A stretch of DNA of 64,000 nt from Metridium senile (Eukaryota > Cnidaria > Anthozoa > Actiniaria > Metridiidae). Positions 1 through 11,400 of the stretch are shown in pieces; positions within the stretch are counted from its first letter, which is position 1; each line of letters begins with the position of its first letter. Both the position numbers and the translations under genes were made by a program. A model generated the notes under the pieces. The model was given only the letters and a program-made list of their open reading frames with translations, had not been told where the DNA came from and did no database searches. The stretch spans positions 29,911,064-29,975,063 of the forward strand of contig OX459095.1 of NCBI GenBank assembly GCA_949775045.1, written 5' to 3'.

Positions 1-197
1 TTTCCAAAAAATTCCGGTTATATTTTACCTGCATTTTTATAGATATCATTTCCTCTATTGTTTTCATTCTTTTCATTTGATAAAAAAAAAAAGACAAAAA
101 AAGTTGCGAACATTTCTTAAATAATTTCCAAACAATTCCGGTTATATTTTACCTGCATTTTTCTAGATATCATTTCCTCTATTCTTTTCATTCTTGT
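1..197. repeat. tandem duplication, period about 124 bp
   Basis: A segment of about 70 bases starting at position 1 recurs at 124-195 with only a few substitutions (both contain TTCCGGTTATATTTTACC). The copies are separated by an A-rich stretch. It may be part of a longer array cut by the window edge. Confidence 0.75.
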
Positions 198-644
198 GAT
201 TTTTTTCGATAAGGATGAGTTTTTTCATCCCAATGTCATTCCATGATGAATGTCTAATTATATGTTCAATATCTCTGACCTTCAGTAAAGGACGTTCGTG
301 ATTTTACTCAAGTGTTCTGGCGCCATAAGATTCAATGATCGTGACTAACTTAATGCTGATAAAATACCAATAAATATCCTTTAATCAATACACATTTTGA
401 GTATTTTCTGTCTTGGTATTTAATGATTTAGGTTATTAAAGTTATGTATGAAATTGAACGAACATACTATCTGCCCTGAGGCAAATGCACTAAGCATTAA
501 TAATACTCACGCTATTGTATGACGAGTTTAGCGTTTAGACCCTTCTAATGAAATAGCATTCATTATCCTAAATATTATATGAGACAAATTTGGCATTGAT
601 AATTTGCTACATTATATATGGTCTCCTGGTTATAAGGCCTAGTT

Positions 645-727
645 GATCAAACGTCGTATTTCATATGTGTAGAATCTAATACAAATAAGCAAAACCTACT
701 GTTTGAGCACATGTGAGATGCAACGTT
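645..727. repeat. short palindromic repeat, family P copy 1
   Basis: About 80 bases resemble the elements at 47331-47424 and 56414-56512 (shared GAATCTAATRCAAA core and a CACATGTGAGATGCAA end). This copy lacks part of the second arm, so it looks like a decayed MITE. It directly abuts the perfect hairpin at 728. Confidence 0.55.
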
Positions 728-807
728 TGACATTATTCGAGATCGTCACACATACTTCTTCAGGTAAAGACCTGAAGAAGTATGTGTGACGATCTCGAAT
801 AATGTCA
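728..807. repeat. perfect 38-bp inverted repeat with 4-base loop
   Basis: Positions 728-765 are the exact reverse complement of 770-807, separated only by AAAG at 766-769. The 76 paired bases show no mismatch, which points to a very recent fold-back duplication or strong constraint. No coding sequence or recognised RNA gene overlaps it. Confidence 0.9.
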
Positions 808-1396
808 TTATCTTTTATACCCTAGAAACTAGAGGGTTTATAAATTTAGTATTTGTGCTAATCATTTGTACGTCTGTTTTGGTTATTCTAGGCGTTATTT
901 AGGCGCATTTGATCATATACCCATGTTATTAATTATTATTCTCTCGTTGCATCACAAATCGTCAAATTTACAAACGCTAAAGCAAATAGAAAATATCCTC
1001 TGGTAAATCTCAGGGTAAATCTTTCACGTTCTAAACAAATAATAATATTAAATGAATTTGCATGAATCTTTCGTTCAGACCTTCTTTTCGTTCAGACCTT
1101 ACATGTGTTATTTACAAATTTGTATCAAACAAATAGATTAGTAAAAAACGACAAAAAACGTAGAAGAATGAACTTCGCGTCTGATGTGATATGTATTTAG
1201 TTTCTCCAGTTAAATATTATCAAATATATGTAGAGAAACAACAAAATAACACAATAAAGAATATTTTTTAATTATGACTGATAAAAAATAATAATAATAT
1301 TAAATATAACGTTCTCAGATACGCATATCTGAACTCTATGCGTTTACATTGTTGAATTGTTTGTAATAATGAATAAATGACTGCTATAGCGAAAAA

Positions 1397-1513
1397 TAAT
1401 TTTCAAAAAGAAAAGTCTTCAGTTTGGTTTTGAATGTAGCTATCGTTTCTGCTTGCTTAATTTCTTCAGGGATATTGTTCCATAATTTAGGAGCTGCATG
1501 TATAAAGCTTCGA
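1397..1513 (-). pseudogene. CR1/L2-like LINE reverse transcriptase C-terminal remnant
   Basis: On the minus strand one frame reads a peptide with the motif AAPKLWNNIPEEIK followed by TFKTKLKTFLF. This is the typical region after the reverse transcriptase domain in CR1/L2-type non-LTR retrotransposons. Only about 38 codons remain and no other domain is present, so it is a truncated dead copy. Confidence 0.7.
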
Positions 1514-4379
1514 AAAAATCCAAAAAAGTTTTAATTGTATTAAAAATTGTACATTTGTACATGACATCAATTAAAAAAGTATATTTTTATTTACAAAAAT
1601 AGTACAATTAAAAAATATCTATCCACGCAAATGTCATTTTAACGTTACAAAATATCTTTTTTTTTTGTCATTTGCATTTTACATTAATGCAACGACTAAA
1701 AAAATAATCTAAAAACAAATCTGTTCATGCACGCAAATGTCGAAGTAAAGCTTATAAAAATGTTATCATAAAGCTGTAGTATTTTGTCTATTCGATAAGA
1801 GGGTGTCTGAGAACGTGCATTGCGCGCACAATGGTTTCCGGCATCCATAAACATTTTATGACCTATCACTGGTCAAACAAAGAGAGCTAACTAATTCCTC
1901 ATTATATTCATTGTTTACCGATAATAAAGTAGCAGTGAGCAGCTACTTTTTGAAGTTAGTTATCAAAGAGTAGGTTTATTTAATAGTATTAATTAGAGTT
2001 GAAACTGCTTTGTACTGGTGATAACCGTATTTCAAGGTTTAAAGGTCTTATATGTGTGACCGTCATACTATCTATTGTCCATGATCGGTCAAGCCTCTTG
2101 GGAATGTTTTAATATATGCCGGGATCAATCTTTTGAAATTGTCCATTGGTGCTATTATTACTGGCTGCCTGGTAAAGCTGTTTGGTTTGGTTCATCGTGG
2201 CAGTGTGCCTGGTACATGTGGGACAGCTTGATGAATCCAAAGTGTAGACAAGTAATATTTCAGCAGGATTTTGTAGAATATATGGTTGCATACTTGCCAT
2301 TCCAGCTAGTGATACTTCCAGCAGTGTCTCCTTCATCACACTAGTAGTAATCATCTCATTAATATCGTGGAGTCTTGTCATAAAGAAAGCTATTTGCTTT
2401 GATTGCTTGCAAGCCGACGCAGTAATCAACAGAGCAAGATTTGAATAAAGCTTTGGTGGATTGGGGGGACGAAATTGCGATGAATATAGCATGTCAATTT
2501 TCTAATTGAAAAGTGATCTGTTGATATCCAGAGAGATAATTTGGCAGCAAGGCAACAAGTGAGAGTTAACAAAGTAAAGCGAACCAATACAGGGAAAGCA
2601 AAAGACAGATCGATTATAAGGTAAGATAGTGTACAATATATATGTAGATTCATGGCAAATTGTTTTCTAATGACCTAAGAACAAGCACTTAAGCCTTTGC
2701 TGAGCTAACTATTGTTTAAGTCGATCATTTCATGGCATTACATCGCTGCTCTTGTCCTTAGCGTCGACAGTAGCTTGTCTTTTGTTTAAGTAATGTATTC
2801 AATATTGTTTAATCACATCGGCATGCCATTTACTTGAGAAATTAACGCTACAACAGATAAAACCTTTTAAAACAATTCTTGTACATTTTAGCCGGCCACA
2901 AAATTGATTACTCGATACACGTACAGGGGTCAGAAATTCAAAACTGTCCTCAGTTGTCTTTTTGCTGTTTTGTACACTGCCTTACAAATGAATTCTCTTA
3001 TTCCGTAAATGAAGTATTTGGGAAACCCTCTGTGGAATAATTATTCCATTATTAAAATCATTCTAAGATAGTGACGGCAAATGAATAAATTTATCGTTTG
3101 AGTTGAGTGCTCACAGATGTTATTTAGATGTCGGCTCACCAATATTGACGACCCTTACGTCGCTTCAAACTAGTGCTCAACTTCATCTTACACATACCTA
3201 AGCTCAATATGAGTTTCTTCTCATGAAAGATTCTCTTTGTTTGTTCTAATGATGTGTAGTTTTTGAACTAAAGTATTTTTATTAAGAAGATAACTATCTA
3301 CTTTAATGCCGTCTGACAGAGTTCTTTATTGAAGTGCTTTGATCAACAACAGTGAACTTTAGTCTTATTGGTGACATTTTTTAATCAGTTTTTACACAAA
3401 ATAAAACGAAAACATCGAAATTACAGACAAAACAAACTGATTAGCCCATCTATTTTGACATCAAAATTGTTATTTTTTTAATTACTCGACGAAGCCGTCG
3501 TACAGGTTTGGTTTTATTAATTTGGCGTAAAATTCATTCGTCTTGTTTACTTGTTCGTATTACAATATCGATATTTTATCGCGACCAAAAGCTCTAATAC
3601 TACACTGGAACACTAGAGCGATCTAGATGGACTTTATCATATATTGTTACAGTGATAATCCAGTTTATATGAACAGTGACTATTGTAGTTTCGAGAAAAT
3701 AAGACAATAAGCACTGTTTGAGTTAAATTGCTTGTGTTGATTATTTTTGAAAATGATAATAGCTCTGGCACGATTTTTTCAGTATTCAATCTCACTAGAA
3801 TGGCTTTCCAGTGACACTGTACTGAGTTTTCGTTGCACTTGCCTCTCCTATAATTGACTTTGAACTGGCTTTCTCTTAAATTGGCACTAACTGAACTTAA
3901 TTGATTTTACTCGCATTGACACTCGACTAAGGTTTTTCCTCTTTTGAATTAAATTATTTTTCTGACATAGAAAATATTTTTTTTAGTAATTTTATACCAA
4001 ACTGGCTTTTTTCCCGTTGTCATTTAATTGGCTTTTCAGTCACTTATTGACACTATATTGGCATTTTGTGTGAATTTTACATAACAATACTTTCATGCTA
4101 TGCTACGGCTGATGTGATGTTTTGGAATAAGATCATTATCATTATCGTAAAAGAAGCGCGCGACCGAAACGAAATTTGTGGCCGTTTGCCAGCCTGTGGT
4201 GGTCTTTACTGGAGCGCTAATTGCATTGTGTTTGCTTGTTTGTTTTCAGAAATACATCACGTGATCTCAGTGATCGCAAAAGGAAAACAGAATGTTTTCT
4301 AAGACAACGACTTCACATTCGAACTATGAAAAAGGTAATAAATAATAATAATTATAATAAATAATAACGTTTTTAACGT
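1514..4379. other. non-coding stretch without recognised genes
   Basis: AT-rich DNA with only short open frames. The longest (2109-2492, minus) has no motif I recognise and is matched by an equally open frame on the other strand. I see no splice-consistent exons and no strong repeats here. First exons of gene A could lie in it, but none could be supported. Confidence 0.5.
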
Positions 4380-4629
4380 CTCAATCTTCTAGCTGGACGC
4401 AGTGCGCCCTAAGAATCGGGGAGACTCAGACACACACTCACTACCTCTATTTTTTTTTCTACCTCTACTTTGCACACAATTCGGCTCACATGTTCATTTT
4501 TGCTGAGGGAGGAAAACCGGATAACCCGGAGAAAAAACCCTCGTGGCATAGGAGAGAAGAACATATCAAATAAACTCAACTCACATATAATCCATGCCCG
4601 AGCCGCGGGACTCGAACCTGGACCACAGC
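4380..4629 (-). mobile_element. candidate tRNA-derived dispersed repeat
   Basis: Contains GAGGAAAACCGGATAACC with a following GGAGAAAA block, and ends with GGGACTCGAACCTGG, which in reverse complement is a B-box-like GGTTCGAGTCCC. Sequences of this kind recur in metazoan interspersed repeats. It is followed directly by a GAAA array, perhaps grown from a tail. Family name not assigned. Confidence 0.4.
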
Positions 4630-4971
<342 letters not shown>

Positions 4972-5022
4972 CCCCCACACCCACCCAAAAAAGAAACGCT
5001 TGCTACGCAGGCTAGATATGTA

Positions 5023-5288
5023 TACACCTATTTCAAAAAACGTTGTCAGAAGGAGATCTGAATCTGCAATCTGAGACCGAAATGAATTCTGGAAAATTGC
5101 GTACTGCGAAAACCAGGCATGGACCTGTTTTTTTGTGCGTAGCACCTTCAGATTTATATTTACCGTCGCCATATCCGAAGCCATAAAGTGCACGCAATGA
5201 GAAAAAAACTGACGTATCCCACAACTCATTTCGGTCTCAGATTGCAGATTCAGATCTCCTTCTGACAACGTTTTTTTAAATAGGTGTA
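5023..5288 (+). mobile_element. TA-flanked MITE, copy 1 (Tc1/mariner-like)
   Basis: Terminal inverted repeats of about 65 bases begin TACACCTATTTCAAAAAACG and the element is flanked by TA on both sides (5021-5022, 5289-5290). The interior of about 135 bases is non-coding. TA target sites and TACACC ends fit non-autonomous Tc1/mariner-type elements. A second copy with inverted interior lies at 6074-6341. Confidence 0.85.
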
Positions 5289-5983
5289 TATGTCAGAACA
5301 TGAAAGGCATGATTGTTAACCATCCATTTTTACCCGTGGTGCTCGAGAGAGTGAGAACTAGAGAGAGGATGGAAATGAAGGTGTTTGCCATCTACCTCCC
5401 CAACCCCCTCCCCCAAAGGGACGGCTAAACAGGAAGCCTGTGTCTCCAAAGTGTTTTTCAATGGGTCCCTAGCTGAGTGTACGTATTTACAATCCAAACC
5501 AGATTCCCAGTATAGCGCGGGAAATAATATTTAGGAACAGGAAGAGTTGAGAGTTAAGAGTATAAGTTGAGTTCGTTTTCGGTCGGTTCACGCGGAATTG
5601 GAAGAAACAATCTTTGGTCATCTTTATGAAACGGGTTTTACAGAAAATTCATTGTCAGTTCTAGTGATGTTTGCCAAGAATAGAAACTTTGTTACTCAAT
5701 TTTCGAAATGTCCTGTTTTTGGCCAACTATAAAACTTTCCATATCGAGCAGTATGTACATGGGAATTCCTACTATCTACGAGCCTCTATTGATTACATGC
5801 GTGTTAACGTAGACATATGTGTTGAATCCCCAGCCTTACGTAGATCTCCCGCCCTGTCCTGGGGATATGTCGGTCTCATCGTTGCCTTGACGATCAAGGG
5901 AGACTGGAGGATTATTGGTCTTTTAATCAATGTAATATACAACGTGTCTCAACGTTTAACCTCGTTTTCATGCCGTACGTAAT

Positions 5984-6058
5984 GATAATGATAATGCATT
6001 TATATAGCGCACTTTCTATGTGTATATATTCAAATGCGCTTTACATATTATAGTTAGC
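5984..6058 (-). mobile_element. 3' tail of a CR1/L2-like LINE
   Basis: Carries the signature GCATTTATATAGCGCACTTT followed by GCGCTTTACA, the same tail as the LINE copy at 30843. It is severely 5'-truncated. The ATAATG-type simple repeat at its left edge would be the 3' end. Confidence 0.6.
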
Positions 6059-6073
6059 TGTTAGTAATTAGTA

Positions 6074-6341
6074 TACACCTATTTCAAAAAACGTTGTCAG
6101 AAAGAGATCTGAATCTGCAATCTGAGACCGAAATGAATTGTGAGGTACGGCAGCCGGTTTTTTCTCATTGCGTGCACTTTCTGGCTTCGGATATGGCGAC
6201 GGTAAATATAAATCTGAAGGTGCTAAGCACAAAAAACAGGGCCAGACCTGGTTTTTGCAGTACGCAATTTTCCTGAATTCATTTCGGTCTCAGATTGCAG
6301 ATTCAGATCTCCTTCTGACAACGTTTTTTGAAATAGGTGTA
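6074..6341 (-). mobile_element. TA-flanked MITE, copy 2 (opposite orientation)
   Basis: Same terminal repeats as the element at 5023-5288, flanked by TA at 6072-6073 and 6342-6343. Its interior matches the first copy only when reverse-complemented (GTGCACGCAATGAGAAAAAA there, TTTTTTCTCATTGCGTGCAC here), so the two copies are in opposite orientation about 0.8 kb apart. Confidence 0.85.
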
Positions 6342-6352
6342 TATTAGTGTAA

Positions 6353-6632
6353 GTGTAGGCCTTTCACTGAGGATGGTCGTGACCTGCGTCCTCAGTCGTT
6401 CTTTTACGTCCCCCCGATTAATGGTTAGTGTGTGAGTGGCGAGACGGGACCTCTGATTTAACGTCCTTATCCGAGAGGACGCGAAGCCTAACAATTATAA
6501 ACCGAAATAAATACAAAGTTATAACATTCTCCTCAATTATTTTAAGACCCTGAGTGATGGTCCGGCTGGGGTTTGAACCCCCGGCATCCCGGTTAACAGG
6601 CCGTGCTCTCTCAACTGAGCTAACCCGTTAAT
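6353..6632 (-). mobile_element. tRNA-derived SINE
   Basis: Read on the minus strand, the head contains a Pol III A-box-like TTAGCTCAGTTGAGAGAGC and a B-box-like GGGGGTTCAAACCCC with tRNA spacing. The body shares CTCGGATAAGGACGT-type sequence with the SINE at 40521. The 3' boundary is uncertain. Confidence 0.65.
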
Positions 6633-6862
6633 CGTTAATCGTTAATTGGCCGTACGTGATCATAATTGATTGAGTGTGGCGGAAAGAACCATAAAGGAAA
6701 TTATTTATTATAAGGCGTATCTATTTATGTAAGTAAGTAAGTAAGTTTATATACTCCATGAACGGCTAGCCGTTGGGAGTAGCTGGTCCGGCCCAAACGC
6801 GTCGAGCAAGCTGTGAAATCCTATTTGTAGTAATTTGTATTTTTTTTCTTGGTTCTTTTTAG

Positions 6863-8440
6863 GGAAGAAGAAAGCCAGGACGACTATCCTGAATGTACTC
6901 AACAAGCGCCAGACACAAGAAAAACACTTATGTGCTGACCGACGAAGCTCCCCTATCCAAGAACAACCACCGCAGCACCCAACTCGTCGTACTGAGCAGG
7001 ACACGAGGACTTATCAGCCAAATGTTCCCGAACAACAACCGAGGATCTCCCGAACTACCGACTTTCGTGCGAAGGAAGCAGACAGATCTCCTTATCAGCA
7101 GAGTGGTTCTGAAAAATTGTTGAAGACGCCACGACATGCCGACCACGTTACGAAAGATGCAGGAAGGCCTGCTTTTCATCAAAGTGGTCCCGAACACTTG
7201 TCGAAGACACCACGACATGCCGACCACGTTACGAAAGATGCAGGAAGGCCTACTTTTCATCAAAGTGGTCCCGAACACTTGTCGAGGACACCCAGAATTA
7301 CAGACCAGGTAACGAGAGATGGCGATAGATCCCCGAAGCAAGGAGGTGATCGGAAGGGTTCGGTGTCAAGTCTAGTAAGAAAATGGTCCAACGACAACTT
7401 TCACCAAAAACCCAAAGAAACGAAAGCAAAAGCTACTAGTTTCTCAGGTACAGGAACGAGCTCTGCGAAACCACTTCCTAAAAGTGTTGTTGTGCAGAAA
7501 AGTTGCTTATCATCAAGTTATCCCCCTACTAACAAACCCGATGATGATGACAACCGCTACTCTGTAGTCATACAAAGTACCACAAACTACCCACCCCCTC
7601 TTAGGAGAAAATCGTCAGCTGACGTCACACCTCATGACGTCACGGTCAATGCAATACGCGTGTACGAGGCTACAACGAAAATGGTAGATGCCGACCCAGG
7701 TCTGATTGAGTGCCTTGATAGATATCCCAGCCGTGAGCCTCCTGTAATGTCACCAACATCAGTTGAGAGATTTACGTGGGAAAGAGATGTAAACACAGGG
7801 GTTGAACAAAAAACACGAGCTTTAGTCCTGAAGGGAAAGTCTCTAACACAGGGAGCCCAAACCACGACATCTGGTTCAGAAATGAGACCAAGACTTGTCT
7901 CTGATTCTGTACAGATATCGATTCCGTTTGGAGTTCCCGAGTCCCCGACGTCATCCCGAACGTCTGATTCGGGTTCCGAAGGCTGGTCGTCGTCCGTATC
8001 TGTATGCGTGCCTTTTCAAGTTACTGACAATCAGCATGCCAAACCGCTTCCTGTCAAGGGAGGTACAAGACCCCAGTCCCTTCCACCGTCGGATGGTTTA
8101 GCGATTGAAGCATTGAATGAACTGTTTGAACGTAGTGATGCGGAATCAGCTGCAAGTTCACCTTCAAGTTATGCTACTGCAAGAGTAACACTTTCATCCA
8201 TGGCTTCAGATGATTCAACCTTTGATGTCCCGTCACGGGAGGTATCAAGTAGTCCTAAACTAGTCACTCTACGTCGAAAACCAGACGATGAATTGGTTCA
8301 AAAAATCATTCATTTTCAAGACTCAATGCCGGTTGGCAATGAATCAACATCTGACGTGTTTGATAGTGAGGACGGGCTTGGGTTGTCCAAACGAGGCAAA
8401 TATTCTGTGGTTGACCATAATTACAACTCTACTGTCCCAG
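6863..8440 (+). CDS. gene A exon (large N-terminal exon)
   Basis: The acceptor TTCTTTTTAG ends at 6862 and the donor is CCCAG|GTAACG at 8441. Its 1,578 bases are open throughout in phase 1-1. It encodes a Ser/Thr/Pro- and charge-rich segment with three imperfect internal repeats of about 28 residues (SGPEHLSKTPRHADHVTKD) near 7110-7310. Confidence 0.85.
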
Positions 8441-11400
8441 GTAACGCGAGCTGACATATCCCTTGAGTTTGAATATTAAACAACTCAGTTCTTCATTGAC
8501 ATAGCTATGTTTTCACAGTAAATGCTTCTGTTTTTCAAACAATTTCTTTATATTTGCGAAACGTCTATTTTCAGTTTCTACAGGTCAATCACAAAGTCAA
8601 CAATTTGAAAGTTGTAATTTGGAAGACGTTTTTTATTTTAGTATCGTTAGCTTAAGTGCATAACAAACCTTAATTTATCTAAAAAGGTGATGATAATTCA
8701 TTTAGCTTTTAGAGCCAGTGCGGATAAAAAATAATATTATTTAATAGAATTGAATGAGAGGATTGTAGTGAAAATGACAACACGAGAAAAATTTAATATC
8801 AATTTATTGAAATACCAAAATCGTCATATTCAAAGTATTTGTCGGTAATTTTGTTCAGATTAGCACCGATTAGATAAAACAAAAGGCGATCTTTATCTCC
8901 TAGGGGCTACAGTTAATGAGAAAAAATGCATTAATATGTAAAACAGCTATATATAGTAAATACAGTTCTCTTGGAGTTTTAATTTACTAAGATTTTACAT
9001 AAGATTTCATTGTGTTTTCTCCGCTTATAAAGCTATTTTTATTGTCTGTCTTTACGTATACGAGTCGTTACTTTTGAGTTTCATTTTGTTTCTGAATTGC
9101 TTTGTATTGATTAAATTTGTACCATCAGCTAATTTAAAGAAGAGCTTTGCTTTTAGATAAGTTACGTTTACTTCAAAGCTTCGTTTATTGACAGTGATAT
9201 TGGGATCATCTTATTTATATTGAAATACAGCCGGTCTCTTACTTATATCAGGAATATCAAGATCCACTTGTTTTACTAGCTTTTAAAAGTTTTACTTTTC
9301 GTCATAATTGTGAGTTAATTTGAAAGATAATTTTCGACACTTGAGGAGCCGTGAAGATCATGTAATTGTAGATTTATAGTATGTTAGTTGTGTTTGTCAG
9401 CCGCAGTTAATCCTTGATAAATTAAAATAATTCCTTTTGACATCATGTTTATATTTACCTGTGCCGACAAGTATTTATCAAAACGAAAAGTATACTTTAA
9501 GGAAACTTGACAAACGTACGACTTTGGATTCTTAAAATTACTTCTGCACTTTCAGGTTGAGGTATTCGTCTTTAAGTGTTATTGACACTCAATTTTGTCA
9601 CTGTAAATTGATGTTTTATTGTTATGAACAGCCTAAACATCTGTTGCATTCAGCTACCGTAATCTTTGTTAATGAAAATTTTTGCGTTTTATTGTGAATA
9701 ATAGCGCTAGAATGTGGTTTTGTGTGTGTCATATGCGACAAAAAAAAGCAGCCACTCATGGCTAGTCGAGTGAAACGAGTCCAAATTAGGATTCATCATC
9801 TCGCGCTCACGACATCCTCGACTAACAAGCGAACCTTGACTAGTCAGTTTAACAACTAAATTAGAATTCGAGTTATACGTCTTAAAAGCGAAACAAAACA
9901 ATGAAGAAGCTTGTAGTGAACTCTAATTCTTCAAAGCACGAAGTGAACAAAGCCGATATGCGGTCGAAGAGAAGCCCTTTGCTTTCGAGAAAGACGTCAG
10001 GTATTCCTTGCTGTGTTATTGTTTCTTGTTTGAATGAATCATGTCACAATATTTATGGCTTGGCTTTTGATGGGGTGTTCTATCTTTTGTTTTGTGCTTA
10101 GTATCTTGTAGATATTTGACAAAAGTTTATGTATGTCGAGTTGAATTGTTGACTCAACAACATTTAGTTCCGTCGGGCAGGGAAAGACCCTCCTAGCCTA
10201 TAAGCTATTGGGGATTAGTTCTTCTTTCACAAATAGCTCTTACTAGCTTTATTTTGAGATAAATATTGTTCTGTGTGGAGTAAAAGTTGCAATTTGCATG
10301 TTTCGAATTTATGTTTCGCTTCATTTCATAACAACTCATGTCAAACAGCTTTTTTGCTTTATTCTGACTGCTTGCCTTCTTGCATATGAAATGTTGTGTT
10401 ATAGCATAGTTAATGGTTATATGGTTATAGTAAAACGCACAAATGACGCACGCAAAGAGTCAAAAATACATTAAAATGTTTCGACTTGGTAAAAAGCTGT
10501 ATAATTTTCAGCAGAAATTAAAATAAGTTTATTATTAATTAGATATTAAAAATGCATAATATTTATTGGTTGATTACTTTAAAAACAATTAGTTCTGCAT
10601 TTGCCGACTGAAAAGTCACTGACAAAAGCAAACAAAAAAATTGAAAGACAAGCGCTAAATTGTCAAAAAATGTGCGCTTTTGCTCGTTTAAATGATGAAT
10701 TAAATCAAAGCTAAAAGTAGTTGTATTGTTATTCTTCCTGTTTACAATAATTTCATTGTGTGTTATACATAGTTAAAATAGTTTTCAATTGTTTTGCAGA
10801 GGCTAAATCATCTTCGTTAACACGAAATCAAGTTCCTCCACAACCAACCACCGGTTCGCCGAAGATAAGACCTCGCGCTACTCACGTCAGCAATAAAACT
10901 CCTCAAAGGTAAAAGCAATACATAGAGAATTATAATAATTATTTTACTGCTGGAATTTTAGTTAGAGTGCATCGTAAGAGTTAAAAATAGTGCAAAGGTC
11001 AGCCTTTTATTGAACACAAATTTTCTTGATGGGAGCGGCGTAAAAGCCGGAAAAGCTGACAAAAAAATTGAAAAGCAAAAATTATTGCCAGACAAGACCA
11101 CACAGGTAGCCCAGCTGGTATTTATACTTTAAATGAATTGGAATTGTTTTGTTGACTATTTTGTATGTATTTTTATTCAGTACTAGTAAAGCAAAGACTT
11201 CCAGCTTACCTTCACCACGTAAGTAGTACCTTTTTCCCGCCATTTGCTGTGACTAACAGGCGCGCGCGTACCACGACCATCGGAGCACTTTGTTGGCTTT
11301 ACTAATTTTACCCAATCAAAATAAATTGGGTCTGTCAATCAACTATTTTTTAAGTTTTCGTAGTAAAATCGACTATAATGTAATGACTGGAATAAACTCT

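Noticed and set aside
728..807. Hairpin considered as a Rho-independent terminator
   Set aside because: The genome is eukaryotic and the stem is far too long; no T-run and no adjacent gene.
2109..2492. 127-codon minus-strand frame in a repeat-poor area
   Set aside because: No recognisable domain, an open antisense frame of similar quality, and no splice partners. It could be a real small gene, but I cannot support it.
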